From: Aselliscus stoliczkanus
Taxonomy: Eukaryota; Chordata; Mammalia; Chiroptera; Hipposideridae
NCBI GenBank assembly: GCA_033961575.1
Contig: CM066738.1
Coordinates: forward strand, 100,775,478-100,839,477
Length of the DNA stretch: 64,000 nucleotides
Direction: 5' to 3'
Positions 47,201 to 60,699 of the stretch are shown here, one piece after another. The position numbers were made by a program, and so were the translations under genes. Numbering within the stretch: position 1 is the first letter of the stretch; every line of letters starts with the position of its first letter. Under the pieces are notes generated by a model. That model made no database searches and was not told where the DNA came from. It saw only the letters and a program-made list of their open reading frames with translations.

Positions 47201-50200
47201 TTTGTTTTAAGTGAAAACATTTTGCGTGCATATTTATGGGTTCTTTCAATTAGAGTCACGTAGGTCACAGAATGCTTGCCAAGGAAGCAGTACTTGGGAT
47301 TAACCTGGGATTGGTTAAGTAGAGGCCGGATAATGTGGGATAATTTAGAGAGAATTAACATCTTCTATGTGGGATTCATTAGATGAATCCGAAGGTTCTT
47401 TCCAACTCCAGTTTTGTGATGTTGACGTTTTCTTCCATTCTTCAAATAAAAGGTGCCTCACCCTCTTTACGTATGAGATGGCAGTGGCAGAGTCGTGTGA
47501 CATCTCTTCAGGGCTTCTTCCCCCTTTGCCACCACCCCTTTTTTATTTCACATCACTTCACTTTTTCTCTTTCATCCCTTGTAGCACACTTCACTGTTAT
47601 GTTTCTGATATCAATTTTACTTTCCATTACTTTTACTGTCTCTAAGACAAGAGCAAAGATTGTTGAGTATTATTCTTTAGTATCCAAAGTACCTTTACTT
47701 CACATTTTATCTTCACAATTCTGTGAAGTAACAGAGCAGTACTATTACGAGCATTTAAATTTTAAATGTAAACAGGCATTTATGCAGAAAATGAGATTTC
47801 CAGAAGGTGTCATTTGGCCAGAGGCACAGTTATTGGCCAACATAGATTAGAGCCTGGGTCTGCTGACCCGACCTGAACTCAGGGCCATTTCCATATTCCT
47901 GGGTTCTTGGGGAAACCTAGTTATGGATTATTACCTGTTGCTTCTTTGACCCGTGGACCTCAATTTTTTTTCTTCTTGCCAAGTTAAAAAGTACTCAAAT
48001 ACTAGATCTTGTTTATAAGGGACTTTTCTTGTTTCATCAGCGACAGAAAATTTTGAAAGGAAAATAATCAAGAAGTGAAAAGAGGCAAAGGCGGTATGGA
48101 TGGAATAAGAATGAGGAAGAAGCAAAGAGATAGAAAGGGAGTGGGAAATGGGTCCTGGAAGAATGTGTCTCAGTGCCAGAGTGTTCAGGGTCACGCAGAA
48201 AAATCAGGGCTCCGACAAGACGAGGTGCAACCTCAGTAGGTGCCAATGTAACGACTTGTATGAGGCACATCCACGGACGTGGCTGTGTAATGGGGGCAGC
48301 TTGATGTGGAGGAGGAGGAATGGTAAATCATTCTGGGACACTGTGGGGACTCCAGTGATAGCTTAGAAATGTTCAGAATCACTTTGAGGAAGAGTTTTAG
48401 ATGGAAGCTGGTGGAAACATTTTTTTTTGGTTCTTGATCTCTGAAAATAGGTGCACTATAATGTGTGCGATAGTGGTGTTCCTGGGAAAGCGGTTTGTAA
48501 ATTTCCCTCAATGCGTACGTGCATTGTGAGAGGGGACAACTTAAAGGGACCCTATGAGGAATCCTTTTGTCAAGTCAAGAATCACCCTAATTGACCTGTT
48601 TTGTAATTCCAGCAGGGCCTTTAGTTCTGCTGTTTAACATCACGTTATTTGTGATCTACATAGGCGTATGTTGAAAGCACATTCCTCATGTTCCATCATA
48701 GCTAGTCAGGTTCTCCCCAGCTTACAGGAAACCAAGTAAGCTCTTCAGCTTCTCTGCAGATGGTATCTGAACGTAGGCCTGTTTGCCAGGAAGCCGTGCA
48801 TTCACCCTTGAAAACAGAACTTTCATTTGTGGGCCGCAGTACACCCTCCTTAGCACTGTTCCATCTTCTTTCCTTACCTTTGTTCGGCATCTTCTGCCTC
48901 GCGGGTGCTGCCTGAGGGTGGTTAAAGGTTGACCAAGGTTCCCTGTCACACGGCGCTACGTGGGAGGGAGGAAATATGTGTGGTTAAAACATGGCAGGTA
49001 TTGTGACTTCTTTTCTTTACAACTCGCCAGGGACGGTTTCCAAATCACATTTTTCCTTTCAATTCTCAGTCTTTGAAGCAATAAGTAATAAATACACGCA
49101 TTTTCTTGCTGGTTGAAGGCGAGACGACTAAAATCGCTGGTATAGGACAGATGTAGAAGGTTCGCATCTGAATGTGCATGAAGAATAGTTTCGTCTTGTC
49201 TCCCACACAAAAGAGGATGCCTTTTAGAGCATCATGGCCAGATGGGCCCTTTCCACTCAAGTCATTCATTCCTTTGGAAGGCACTCCAGGGAGAAAGCCT
49301 TTGCACATCCATCAGTTTTATCTGTTTCCTCTTTGTAGACTAGCAGAGAAGACGCGCCTTGGTAAATGTACAAGCATTGTCACAGTGCAACACATTGCTA
49401 TCTGCCCAACATACTCCCTTCAGTAAGCAAAGCTCACTGCAGCGGAAGATGGGATTAGCATGGGAGATGCATTAATCATCACAGGAAAATTAAAACTGAG
49501 GTGTTGGATGGGCTAATTGATTGTGGTAATCATTTCACAGTGCGTACTTATATTAAATCATCACGGTTATACACCCTAAATATATACAATTTTTATTTGT
49601 CAGTTATACCTCAGTAAAATTGGAGGGAAATAAAGAGTCAGTGGGATAACAAAAGTACGAGGGTTTAAAGCCCAGGAAAATCTTATGTTTGCATCCCGTT
49701 TCTGCCATTTTACAATGAAAAAAAAAAAAATTAGTCTCAGAGAGGTTAAATAATTTACCCAAGGTAATTTGGGTGACCATCTGCAAATCATTTTCTTCAT
49801 TGTAATGTAGGTCTAATTAATTATCTAACTCATACGGTTATTTTGAAGGTGAGAGATCAAAATGCCTGGCACATATAAAGCAGTAAGTTGTTGCTGTAGT
49901 AATTATTATTATTATATGCTGTTATTCAACAGACAGGTGATGAACACCCACTGTATCACCATGTTCCAGGCCCCGTACCACCAGGTGTCAGGCAATTGGT
50001 GACTAAGATAATCAAGGCCTTTGGCTCGTTGCCCCATGGAGCTTCTGTTTTAGTAAGTGAGACGGATGGTATGAAACAGGAAGTTCAGGTGACGAGTGCA
50101 GTGTAAGATCACACGGCAGGGCGAATGGAACAGAAAACCAGGATGGGGCAGTGGCTAATTTAGAGACGTTTCCCAAAGAAGCTGGAGACCTAGACGATGA

Positions 50201-53200
50201 GGGAAAAAGAATCTGCTCTGCAACAATGGGGGGCCTGGAGGGAAAACCCAGCAGAGGACTAGCCTTGCGGAGAAAGAGGTCAAAAGGGGCTGGCGCTTGG
50301 AGAGCAAGGAGATGGATGGAAGGGAACGCGGTCGGAGAGGACAGTTCAGGTAGGGCCTGGTAGGCCGTGTTAAGGAGTTTCAATTTTATTCTGAGCACAA
50401 TGGGAGGTCAGTAGAGGGTTTTAATCAGAGGAGTGACATGGATTAACTTATGTTTTAAAAAGACATTTGGACTGCCGGTCAGAAGCAAGGCAACAAGTTG
50501 GGCGGTAACGATAGTTCAGTCCAGAGCTGATGGTTGCTTGGAGTAAGACCGTGGCATTGAAGATAGTAACACACGGAAAAGCATAGCGGACAGGACTTGC
50601 TGATAGACTGTTTGTGGAGAATGAGGATGTGAGGAGGAGGGATGCAGGGATGACTGCTAACGTTTTGTCCTGCGTCACTGGACACATGGGGGAGACTGCA
50701 CGGTCTAGTGCGGGGCAGATTTTGTTCAAGAGGGATTTGGAACATGTTAGGTTTGAATGGCTATAAGACATCCACATTTTAAAGCCAGTTTAGCCATAGC
50801 ACCTATATTTTTCAGATTTATACTTGTCCCCTTGTATTGTTGCAGTTTGTTTTCCTCTTATCACACCTAATCTTAGTATCTTCAGTTGTGATGTAAACCT
50901 CTCCGTGCTGATGAGTCGGTGTGTTGGGGCATTAACATTCACTGTTGCGAATTTGCAGGCTTGCACAAGAGTGCTCATCCCATTTCCTGATGTCACCAGG
51001 TGCTTTCCTACCAACCTATGTTACAGAATTCACAGAAACTATTACTTCATCCATCCTGTGCTAACTTGGTATCAACATAAAGACTTAATGAATATGAAAG
51101 CTCTCCCTTGGCAAAAGTTTTAAGTTCTTTTTTGAGAGGCTCTACTCTATTTAGTAAAGATTTTGTAAGGTTTCTCCAGACCCTGAAATGTAATAGGTAT
51201 GCAATAAATATTTACTCCAAATGTTTTGGATGTTGGTATCTTTCATGGATTTCACACACCTAATTAACCTCAGCTACTGTTTTTTTCCCTAGAAAGTTGG
51301 GGATCTTTGATGTATTAAGATTGTGATTATTTAGATTAACTCCTCTTCAGTTGTAATGTTGTTTTCTTCCTTTGGATTGATGCACTGAGAGGGAAAAGAT
51401 ACTGTTGTGAGATCGTATTCAGGATAGAGGAGGAAAGAAAATAAAAGTAGATGTGGGAAATTTAGCGTTACAAGTGTTAATGGTCTTTTCTCCTTCCTCT
51501 GAAAGCCTGCCAACCCAGTTTTGTGCGTTATAATCTTGGCCCGACGCAAAACCTCCTACCTCTGATTTCTTTTGTATCTGTTATCTGTTGCTACAAAACA
51601 CATTACTCCAAAAGCAACGGCCTGCAACAACAACCTTTCCTGATCCCGCTCCGGTTCTGAGGCTAGGAAGCCAGAAGTGGCTGCGGGTGGTTTGGGCTCA
51701 AGTTTTGGCCTCTGATGTGATAGCAGCCGAGCTGTCAACCAGAGCCGCAGCCATCTGAAGGTTACCCTGGGTTTGGAAAACCCCTTTCTCAGATGGTTCA
51801 TTCACACGGCTGCTGGCAGGAGGCCCAAGTTTCTTTCCTTAGCATTTGGGCCCATGTACAGGGATGCCTGAGCATCCATCCCGGTGGCTGCAGGCTTCCC
51901 AGGGAGAGTGATTGAGAGAGAGACAGGAGGGAGGGAGGGCACAGGGAGTCCATGCCTGACTCCAGGGTCTCCTTTGAAGCTCCTGACAAAAGTTTTCCAA
52001 GTTTCCATTCCGACAGTCAAATGAGAAATGTTTGCATGACATGCCTGAAATGTATATCCTGCTTTTCTGTTTTTGTGCATTTCTGCTCACGGAATAACTT
52101 TCATTTTAATACTAAATCATGGCATTGAAATTCAGATGTCACTTGTAGACATTTTCTGTGGTGTTTCGATTCAACACTTGTCTTACTGACGGTGCACTAA
52201 CTCCATTGAGGTGCCAGCCGTTCAAAGAGCTGGTGCTGAAAATGACCTTATGTCTGCTGCCTGGCAGTCAGTGCATCCTGATTTCAGACGTGATTACAAG
52301 GTACATCAGACGTGTTCAAATGTGGAAACAATATTTCGAAGAATTGAAGTAGTAAGACAAACAGTGTTTCCCCCCAGTCGTGGGAAGTACAACAGATCAG
52401 TCTCCTGCTAGTGAGTTTCTGTCCTCCTAGTGTTACAAAGCCTGGATTCCTGAAACTCCTAACCCAGTGGGGAGGGAGACACGAAGGGGTGATTGATTAA
52501 TACCAAGAATGGACATGCAGGTTATTTCCAAAAGACTTTTTTTTGTTTTGGTTTCAGAAACATAAACAAGGAAAACCCCTTTTTCTATGACTTCATTTAT
52601 GTAACTTTTTTCTTTAAAGGAATAAAGATCACTGTAAACCCCGAGTCGAAGGCCGTCTTGGCTGGACAGTTTGTGAAACTGTGTTGCCGGGCAACTGGGC
52701 ATCCTTTTGTGCAGTATCAATGGTTCAAAATGAATAAAGAGGTAATTTTTTAAAATGTCTTTTAATTCCTCTGTGTAAGAAGATAGAATGATAGAAAATG
52801 AATGAGTGTTTTTAGCCTCGATATGTTCTTAGGAATTTTGATCTGATAGATATTGCTGTGTTATTACTGAAGTAATCAGTGATCACTATTTTAGTAAGAC
52901 AATTCCAAAATTGTCTAAAAAAAATTGTAAGCAATAATAAAACCTATTTTCTGGTCTAAAAATTGTGCAACATCGGGATTACTAGGAGCAACAATAGTCA
53001 CCAAGAGGAAACATTACCAGGATTTTCTGGGGGGGTTTTTTGTTTGTTTTTTTGAGGGCAGTGTCACTGGCCCTCATATGTGGGACCTGAACTGGGGCCA
53101 CTGGCTTCCCAAGCCAGGGCTTAACCACCGCGCCACTCAGCCGGCCCCAGGATTTCCTAACATATCTATGCAAAAATTATGTTCCAACCAAAATCTTTCA

Positions 53201-56200
53201 TTAAAAGTCTTTCAAGGTGACGTAAGTCTTTCAAGGTGATGTGGAAGGATGATGCAACATTTTAAGTTATCCACATAACTATTATATCAAAAGACTTAGG
53301 CTGCTGTGAGATTCTGAAGTAGAATTCAGTTGGGGGTGGGGGACATTTATTCCTCTTGTGGAAGTGTCTTATCCCTACACCATCCAATCCAGTCACATAT
53401 TGGAATTCTCTTTTCTTAAAAGTTCTTCGAGCCACCCTGTCACTGGGGAGTTCTCACCGACCTGGCTGGCCCGTGTTTTATCCCATTTAGTGGGCTTCTC
53501 TTTTCTCTCTCATCCATCTCCCTTCGCCCTCTTCCCTTGTCAATCATACCTTGAAACTCCATATTCTTTTCAGACCATTAGTCAGATAACTAAGCCATCT
53601 TCCAAACTCAAGCATAAGTCTACATTTGCAAACCTAACACTAAGCGAAAGAGTCGTTCTCAGATTATGATCGTCCCTTGAATGGAATCACCTTATCTTGC
53701 CTTGAAAGAGATGTGTAGTTGTGCACAGTTTTGTGTTTCCACCCCTCACCCACACGAAGGTAGAGCAGCTGTGCGCTGTAGTAGAAAGACTGCGTGTAGG
53801 CTTGGGGGGCCAGACCAGCTTGTGTTGGAACCCTCACTGTCATCACTAGTGATGCGAGTGCCTATTGTCGGAGGTGGTGAGAATTTAGTAGACGGGATGC
53901 CTTATGTGCCTAGGCTTTCAAGCAATGGTAACTGAAGTTATCTTTACCGTATTTCCTCAATTGCACCATTGCTTTCATTTGAATATGCACCTTTTGAGGG
54001 AGAAATAATGGAGAAAACTTACTGCATTGAGTCTAGCATTTGTAAATTATATCGTGGTTTGAGAAAAAGGCAGGAATGTAGGGGCTGGGGGAGTACATCT
54101 TAGCCGTGAAGAGTTGTGATGGATTTGACAAATGGGGTTTCATCAGCCCACGCTTATGCCTGTGGGTCTGTTTTCGGAGAGAGTTCATTTAGCAAGTACT
54201 TGATGAGCACCTGCTTTGTGCCGGGCCGTGTCCCAAGGCCACGTGGATAAAACACGGACACACAGGGGTGCTGCCACTTCCAGTGGGGAGAGACCGACAG
54301 TAAGCACAGGAGACAGTTCTTGGAGTTACGAACTATGAGGAAAATTACCAGGGTGATAGATCATCAGAAGCCACTAAAGGTCTTCAGCAGGAGCAGTAAC
54401 TTGATAGGGTTTATGGTTTTAAAACAGAGACTGTGCTAGACGAGCAATAGTGTAGTGTAGACCCAGGTATGGCAGTGGGAATGGAGCACAGTGTACAGGT
54501 CAGTTTATGTTAGAGACAGAGTTAACCAAACCCCATCAATTGGATGTGGAGCATGAGGAAAAAGGAAGAGCGATCAAGGATGACCCCTAGATTTTTTACT
54601 TAAGCATCTGGGGACATGTTACGTACAGAAGTGTTGAAGATTGGGAGAGGTATAGATTTAGGGAGAAAAATCAGGAATTTGGTTTTAGACGTGTTATGTT
54701 TGAAGTGCCTATTAAACATTTCAATGAGTTAGCTAGTCAGTTTGGATATCCAGGGAGACAACATTGATAGTTTATATAGTAGAGAAGGAACAGTACAGAG
54801 ACTAAGAAAAATCTGCAAGAAAGATAGGAGGAAATCGGGGGGTCGGGGGGGTGTGGTAGGAAGCCTAAAAGGGAAAACATGTCACAGAGAAGCGGGTGGT
54901 CAACATTTCCAGTGCTCTGGAGAGGGGGTGTGGGTCCAGAGAGGTATATTTGGGGTTGTTTAAGATACAAGGCACTTGCTTATGTTTTTGAGAATGATAC
55001 AATATAAGAGAGAAAGAGGTGCTAAAGCAGGGAAAGAAAATTACAGGAGCAAGGTCAGAGAGGATGGGATTGTCAGAGAGGAAGAAACTTGTCCTCTACC
55101 CTCTTGTGTTCAGTCCCTGGGGGCCTGTGAATTAACTGACAAAATCCAGATTAGGAAGAGAAAGTTTATTCATACGGGAATTTATAAAAGAAGTACCCCT
55201 GGGAATGGTTAGCGTTAGAGGCCTATATACCTAACTCAGCAAGAAAAAGGTAAGAAGGAGAAAAGGCCTCGATGGGAAGAACAAATGGGTTTCTTCAGGA
55301 AATAAAGGGGTTTCTAGAAGAGAAAATGGGAAATAAGAAAGTTTGTGATACTGTTTACTCATGCAGGTACAGTGGGTTTTCCATCACCTTCATGACCATC
55401 AAACTCCCCTGGAGTGGGGGTTCATGATAGGTTTATTCTTGGTCTCCTTCCTGGGAGTAAAAGCCACCCTGAAGGGGGACTGTATGGTAGCCTCATGTCC
55501 CAGAAAGTTCTGCTTTTAGTCAGGAAAGGAGAGCTCTGAGAAGGCTTTTTTCTGCATCTGTGGAATCCCAAATGTCCTCAGCATGAACTAATCTTTATAC
55601 CAACTCTGGGGCTCTGAGTGGATCCCCACAGATCCTAAGCCCACTTAGCCTTTGTTAGGAAGACACCTTGTCTGTTTTAACAGCAGGGAAAAGAGCAAGT
55701 TATAAAAAGGTGCAGGCAGTGGATAGGAGTGTGATTTGGTGGCCAGAAGAAGACAGCATTTCTATCTGAGGTCCATGGCTGAGAGCAGTAGGATGCAGAA
55801 GGTTTGAGGAGAGAGAAAATGGACATTAATAGTCTAATAGTAGATTAACATGGTAGGATTGTCAGGTGGTGCTAAGTGCAGCTTGCTACCCAGCTGTCAA
55901 CTCTTCAGCAAGATGCTCTTTCTGGCACAGTTTCTGAGAGGTGAAAGAATTGAATTCAGTTGGGGTTTGGAGAGAAAGAGGGCTGAGCTTGTTAAAGTAC
56001 TTTGCGAGGGAGTTAATATAACGTGGCACTTAGCCCCTTGGCAATGTGTCAGAGTTGGGTGGAGCTGATAAATTGATGGGAGCAGCAACAGTGACACGAA
56101 CCTTAGTGTGATGACCAAGGTTTGGGAAACCCTTGGAGGGCATTTCTTCCCATCGCTCATGTGCTTCCCGTTGCCCTTCTCTGCCCAGACCTTCAAAGAA

Positions 56201-59200
56201 GTACATCGGTTGAGGAGCCTGTCCTCTTCTAGAATTTTCCAGATGAGAAAATGGGCTCTTGCAGTGAAATAACTTGCTCATGTATGCACAGCTAATGTGG
56301 TCAGAACTAAAGTTAGTAGCCAGGCCTAACTTTCTGCATACTCTGTACTTCATGTGGTGTTTGTCATGTTGTATGGCTACCTAACTCATAAATCTTGCAA
56401 TTGTAGATTCTTTAAATACCAACGATTGCACAGTTTTATATGACAGAACAGATACTTTTCTGTCAGTAAGCTTGGGGAAGCTATATGGGACAGAGCGTAT
56501 TAACTCTCTGGTTCATGGATTTGTAGACAACTGTGGATTTCTTCAGTCCTAAACTATTCAAAATGTTATTTGGTTTTTTTTTAAATAACAAATATTTTAG
56601 AATTTGGAAAAAAGAGACACTTTTCAGAACTCTAAGGACATCATGCATTTCGCCCAGCACATTTTTGATACGGCCTGTTTTGACGAGTCATTCACTAATT
56701 GACATTCTCTTATTGATACTTTCACAGATTCCAAATGGAAATGCCTCAGAACTTATTTTCAACACCGTGCATGTTAAAGATGCGGGCTTTTATGTCTGCC
56801 GAGTGAATAATAATTTCACCTTTGAATTCAGCCAGTGGTCACAGCTGGATGTGTGTGATGTCACAGAAATAACAGAAAGCTTCCAGGGTAAGTGATTAAC
56901 TTGAATGGTAGGAAGGGAATTGCCTTATTTTATTTTATTTTATTTTATGTAAATGTTTACTTTTGAATAATTTCGAAGTATGAAAATGGTACCCAAAGCA
57001 TGCATATGTACTTTACCCAATATTTATGAAACATTTTGGGAGTTGCTATTAAAGCTTGAAAAAATATGAAGAATGAACTTGAAAACACTTTTTTTTTTTA
57101 ATTAAAAGAGAAAATTTTTTTAACCCAGAGATTTTTTTTTTTTTTTATGTTTAATATTTTTCTTTTAACTTAAGGAAGTTTGGATTGTGTCTCTGAAGCC
57201 AAGTTGCAAATTTGTGTTGAACCGAGGTCCCAAAAGCTGATGCCAGGCAGCACGTTGGTCCTGCAGTGTGTTGCTGTTGGAAGCCCCATTCCTCACTACC
57301 AGTGGTTCAAAAATGAATCACCGCTAACACATGAGACAAAAAAGCTATACATGGTAGGAAGTTGGATTTGGGAGGTATTTTGTGTTAATATATAAAATAA
57401 ATAGTATAAAAATTAAGGTAAATGTAAAAATTTATATTCTTTGGGATGTTTTCGTGTTCTCAGAATTTTCGTTTCAAGTTCCTTGTTATTTAATATTAAT
57501 TGATTCTTATATTTGCAAAGGTGCTAGAACAATAGTACCACATCTAAGGGCTTATACTAAAATAAAATGTCAAATAGTATGGCACCGAATTTAGTATTAT
57601 TGGAATCATTATATCATTTGCTTGCTAATGTGTAACCTGATGAATGGAAAATAATCTAAGACTGTTCATAGTTTTTATAAAGTACAAAATAACTTTTTCT
57701 CCAAGCCAATTTGAAGTAAAATTGAAAAGGAAATGTGTGTGTGTTCTGATATTGATATAGGTGCCTTATGTGGATTTGGAACATCAAGGCATCTACTGGT
57801 GTCGTGCGTATAATGACCGAGACAGTCAAGATAGCAAGAAGGCAGAAATCACCATAGGTAAGCAGCATGACTCGGTGTTCTGACAAATGGGGTATAATGT
57901 AAGCTATATAAAACAAAATGTTTAAGCAAAGAATGAAATTCTGCTAGTTTTATCCCATTCTATTCAATGGTGTGTTAAGTATCAGGAGTTATACTGTTTA
58001 TATAGAAATTTGAGAGAATACATACTAAATTCTAGGTTCATATACCAGGAGCAGAAAGAACCAGAAAAATAGTTTTTTATTTAGATCTTTTGGGTTACTT
58101 TTGAATATTATATTTTATTTTAAACAATTATGGCAAAAATGTATTACAACTTTAGTTATCAAGAGCTTGATTTAGTGGGAAAAGATTTTTTTAACAAAAC
58201 ATTTTTTTAAAAAACAAGCATCACAGACATATGAAGGAAAGAATGAGGATTAATCAACACTTCCCATTATAAAGTACATAACTGGGGAGTTTGTTTCATT
58301 GAAGCGAAATACATTCATAGTTGTTTTGCTGATAGTTGCAGATGTTGATGCATATGTTGGTTTGCCAACATATTGGGTTGTTGGAAAAGACATGGTGCAT
58401 TTTTGCAACTAAAAACATAGAAAAAATATGTCATGACTTTCCCCGACAACCCAATAGTTCTGTGATAGTTCTCTCTCTATTTGCTTGATGGCAGCCCTTC
58501 CTAAGATCATGAATTACAATGTATTCACATTTGTTTTCTCTGGAACAAGGAAGAACAGATGAGGCAGTGGAGTGCACGGAAGGTAGTATAATCCTTTGCT
58601 TTGAAACCATGTATCCTGCATGCTGGTGCCTCTTGGGATTGGTGGAGTGCTCTAACCTACTGAGTGCAGTGATGGAAAAAATACTAGCTATGAGAAATCA
58701 TTTGATCCAAGGATAGTGTGTCCTTGAGGGTTCCTAAATTACCATAGATACTATTAAATTGACATACTATGAAAATAACTCAGTTGATTTTTCTATTGCA
58801 TATAAGAATAAAGTTCTGCATAACATCTCTAGGAGTAGTAAACATTTGCAATTAATTCCTAATGCCGATTTTTATCTTCACAAAATTTGTAAAACAGATG
58901 GATGGCTGAGGGCCGGCTGAGTGGCTCAGTTGGTTAAGAGCTTGCTCAAGAGTGCGAGCTGAGCTCTGAGCAACAGCAGTTCGATGCCCAACCCGAGCTG
59001 AACTGCCAACAGGTGGCAGGATGGCTCAGCTAAAAATATAAATGGCTATACTGTCATGAAAAGTTGTTTATCTATTCTTTAGCCATGATAATATGCCTCT
59101 CAAAACGTGAATGTAATTTCTATTGAAGTTTCAGGATAGGAGATTTATTGTTTAGCATATGTTATATCAAATATTAAGTATTCTGTTTTAATATAAAATT

Positions 59201-60657
59201 GATAAGATCCTTTTTTGAAGCTACAGAGTTGTAACTTAATCTACTATGTCACCCTTACCATAATATATAAAGAGAACTGAAAATCTCTTTCAACAAACGC
59301 TTCTAATTTGTTTTAATTAAAGCACTATATATAAGTTGTAATGAGTACGTTTTAAAACTTAAGTTCCCTTATGATGATACATTATTTTGCAAAGTTACAT
59401 TTGTGGATAGCAAAGTATTTTTTCAATTTCTGCCTCTTTGAACTATTGTATAACCTTAGACTCTACTTGGATCAATTAAGAAAGTAATGTTAAATCTTAT
59501 GTTTCCTGATTTTTCTGTTCTTCAAATCACTATGGTGTCACTTTGATACGTACTGACTGTTTTCATACCAATACATAATTGTGAGTGGGAGTTCTCTATC
59601 ATAAGGGAAACCCAACCTCAAGGTCTGTGGGCCTTATATGAGGGAAGCTACGTGAAGGAATCCTAACCCAATGCCTCTTTCTTCTCTTACTCCTTTTTTG
59701 CCTAATTGCGTGATTTTTATAACTTCCTAACATTGGACACCTGTTAGAATAAATAAATAAAACTAGCTTTGCTGTCCTGTTTGGCTTCAAGGTGATGCCT
59801 GTAAATTACCACCTTTTTTTAACCTGTAAGATTCTCCCTATAATTTTTGCAGTAGCAACACACCATTAAATAATAATTTTCAGGGCCAGCCGAGTGGCGC
59901 ATTGGTTAAGCGCTGGTTTTGGGATGCCAGCGGCCCCGGTTCGGATCCCACATGAGGGCCAGTGACACTGCCCTCTACAGCTAGCAACAGCTCCCCCTGG
60001 AGCTGGGCTGTGTGAGCCCCGGTGATGGTGTGGCCTCAGCCCCTGCTGCAGTGGGCTGCCATAGCCTGCAGTGAGTGGCCCGCAGCCAGCGTGAGCGGCT
60101 GGCAGCCAAGCGTGAGCTGCCAATAGCCGCAATGAGCGACATCCAGAGGCCAGCGACCGATCTGCCTCATCCGGGAAAAGCGCAATGACGATACCAACAG
60201 TGAAGCAACATCCTCCGCAACTAAACTGAAGAACAAAAAGACAGCAACTTGTCTGTTCCCCTTCCCCAATTCCCCAACACTGTTCCCCTCCACCAATTCC
60301 CCAATAAAATCTTTAAAAAAAAAAAATAAATAAAAAATAATAATAATAATTTTTAAATAAATCTGTTTCAAACACTTAGAGATGAAAATCCAACTATGAA
60401 GCTACTCCGAGTAGGAATTTCAGATGGAAAAATGAGATCCAACTTTTCTCTCTAAAAAAGCCTACAGGGCCTGCCGAGTGGCGCAGTGGTTAAGCACTGG
60501 CCTTGGAAGCCAGCGGCCCCGGTTCGGTCCCACATATGAGGGCCAGTGACACTGCCCTCAAAAAATAAAAATAAAATAAAAAATAAAAAAGCCTACAAAG
60601 TTGAGACATTTTATAATTGGTTGGTTGACACAGATCATGAACAGAGTCCTACCTCCT

Positions 60658-60699
<42 letters not shown>

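Larger units (their letters stand above)
43050..52619 (+). other. MALT1: MALT1 intron 2 (9,570 nt)
   Basis: The intron starts GTAGGT and ends TTTAAAG. It carries a SINE at 45712, a 30-bp minisatellite, MIR-like remnants (47680-47905 and 49700-49790), an L1 3' end at 49520-49630, an old repeat near 51570-52010 that I cannot name, and mostly unique sequence. Confidence 0.93.
52742..56727 (+). other. MALT1: MALT1 intron 3 (3,986 nt)
   Basis: The intron starts GTAATT and ends TTTCACAG. It holds one antisense SINE (53026) and an old repeat (54340-54780). Near 53210 a ~20-bp unit (gtctttcaaggtga) is duplicated in tandem. No exon is seen between. Confidence 0.93.
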
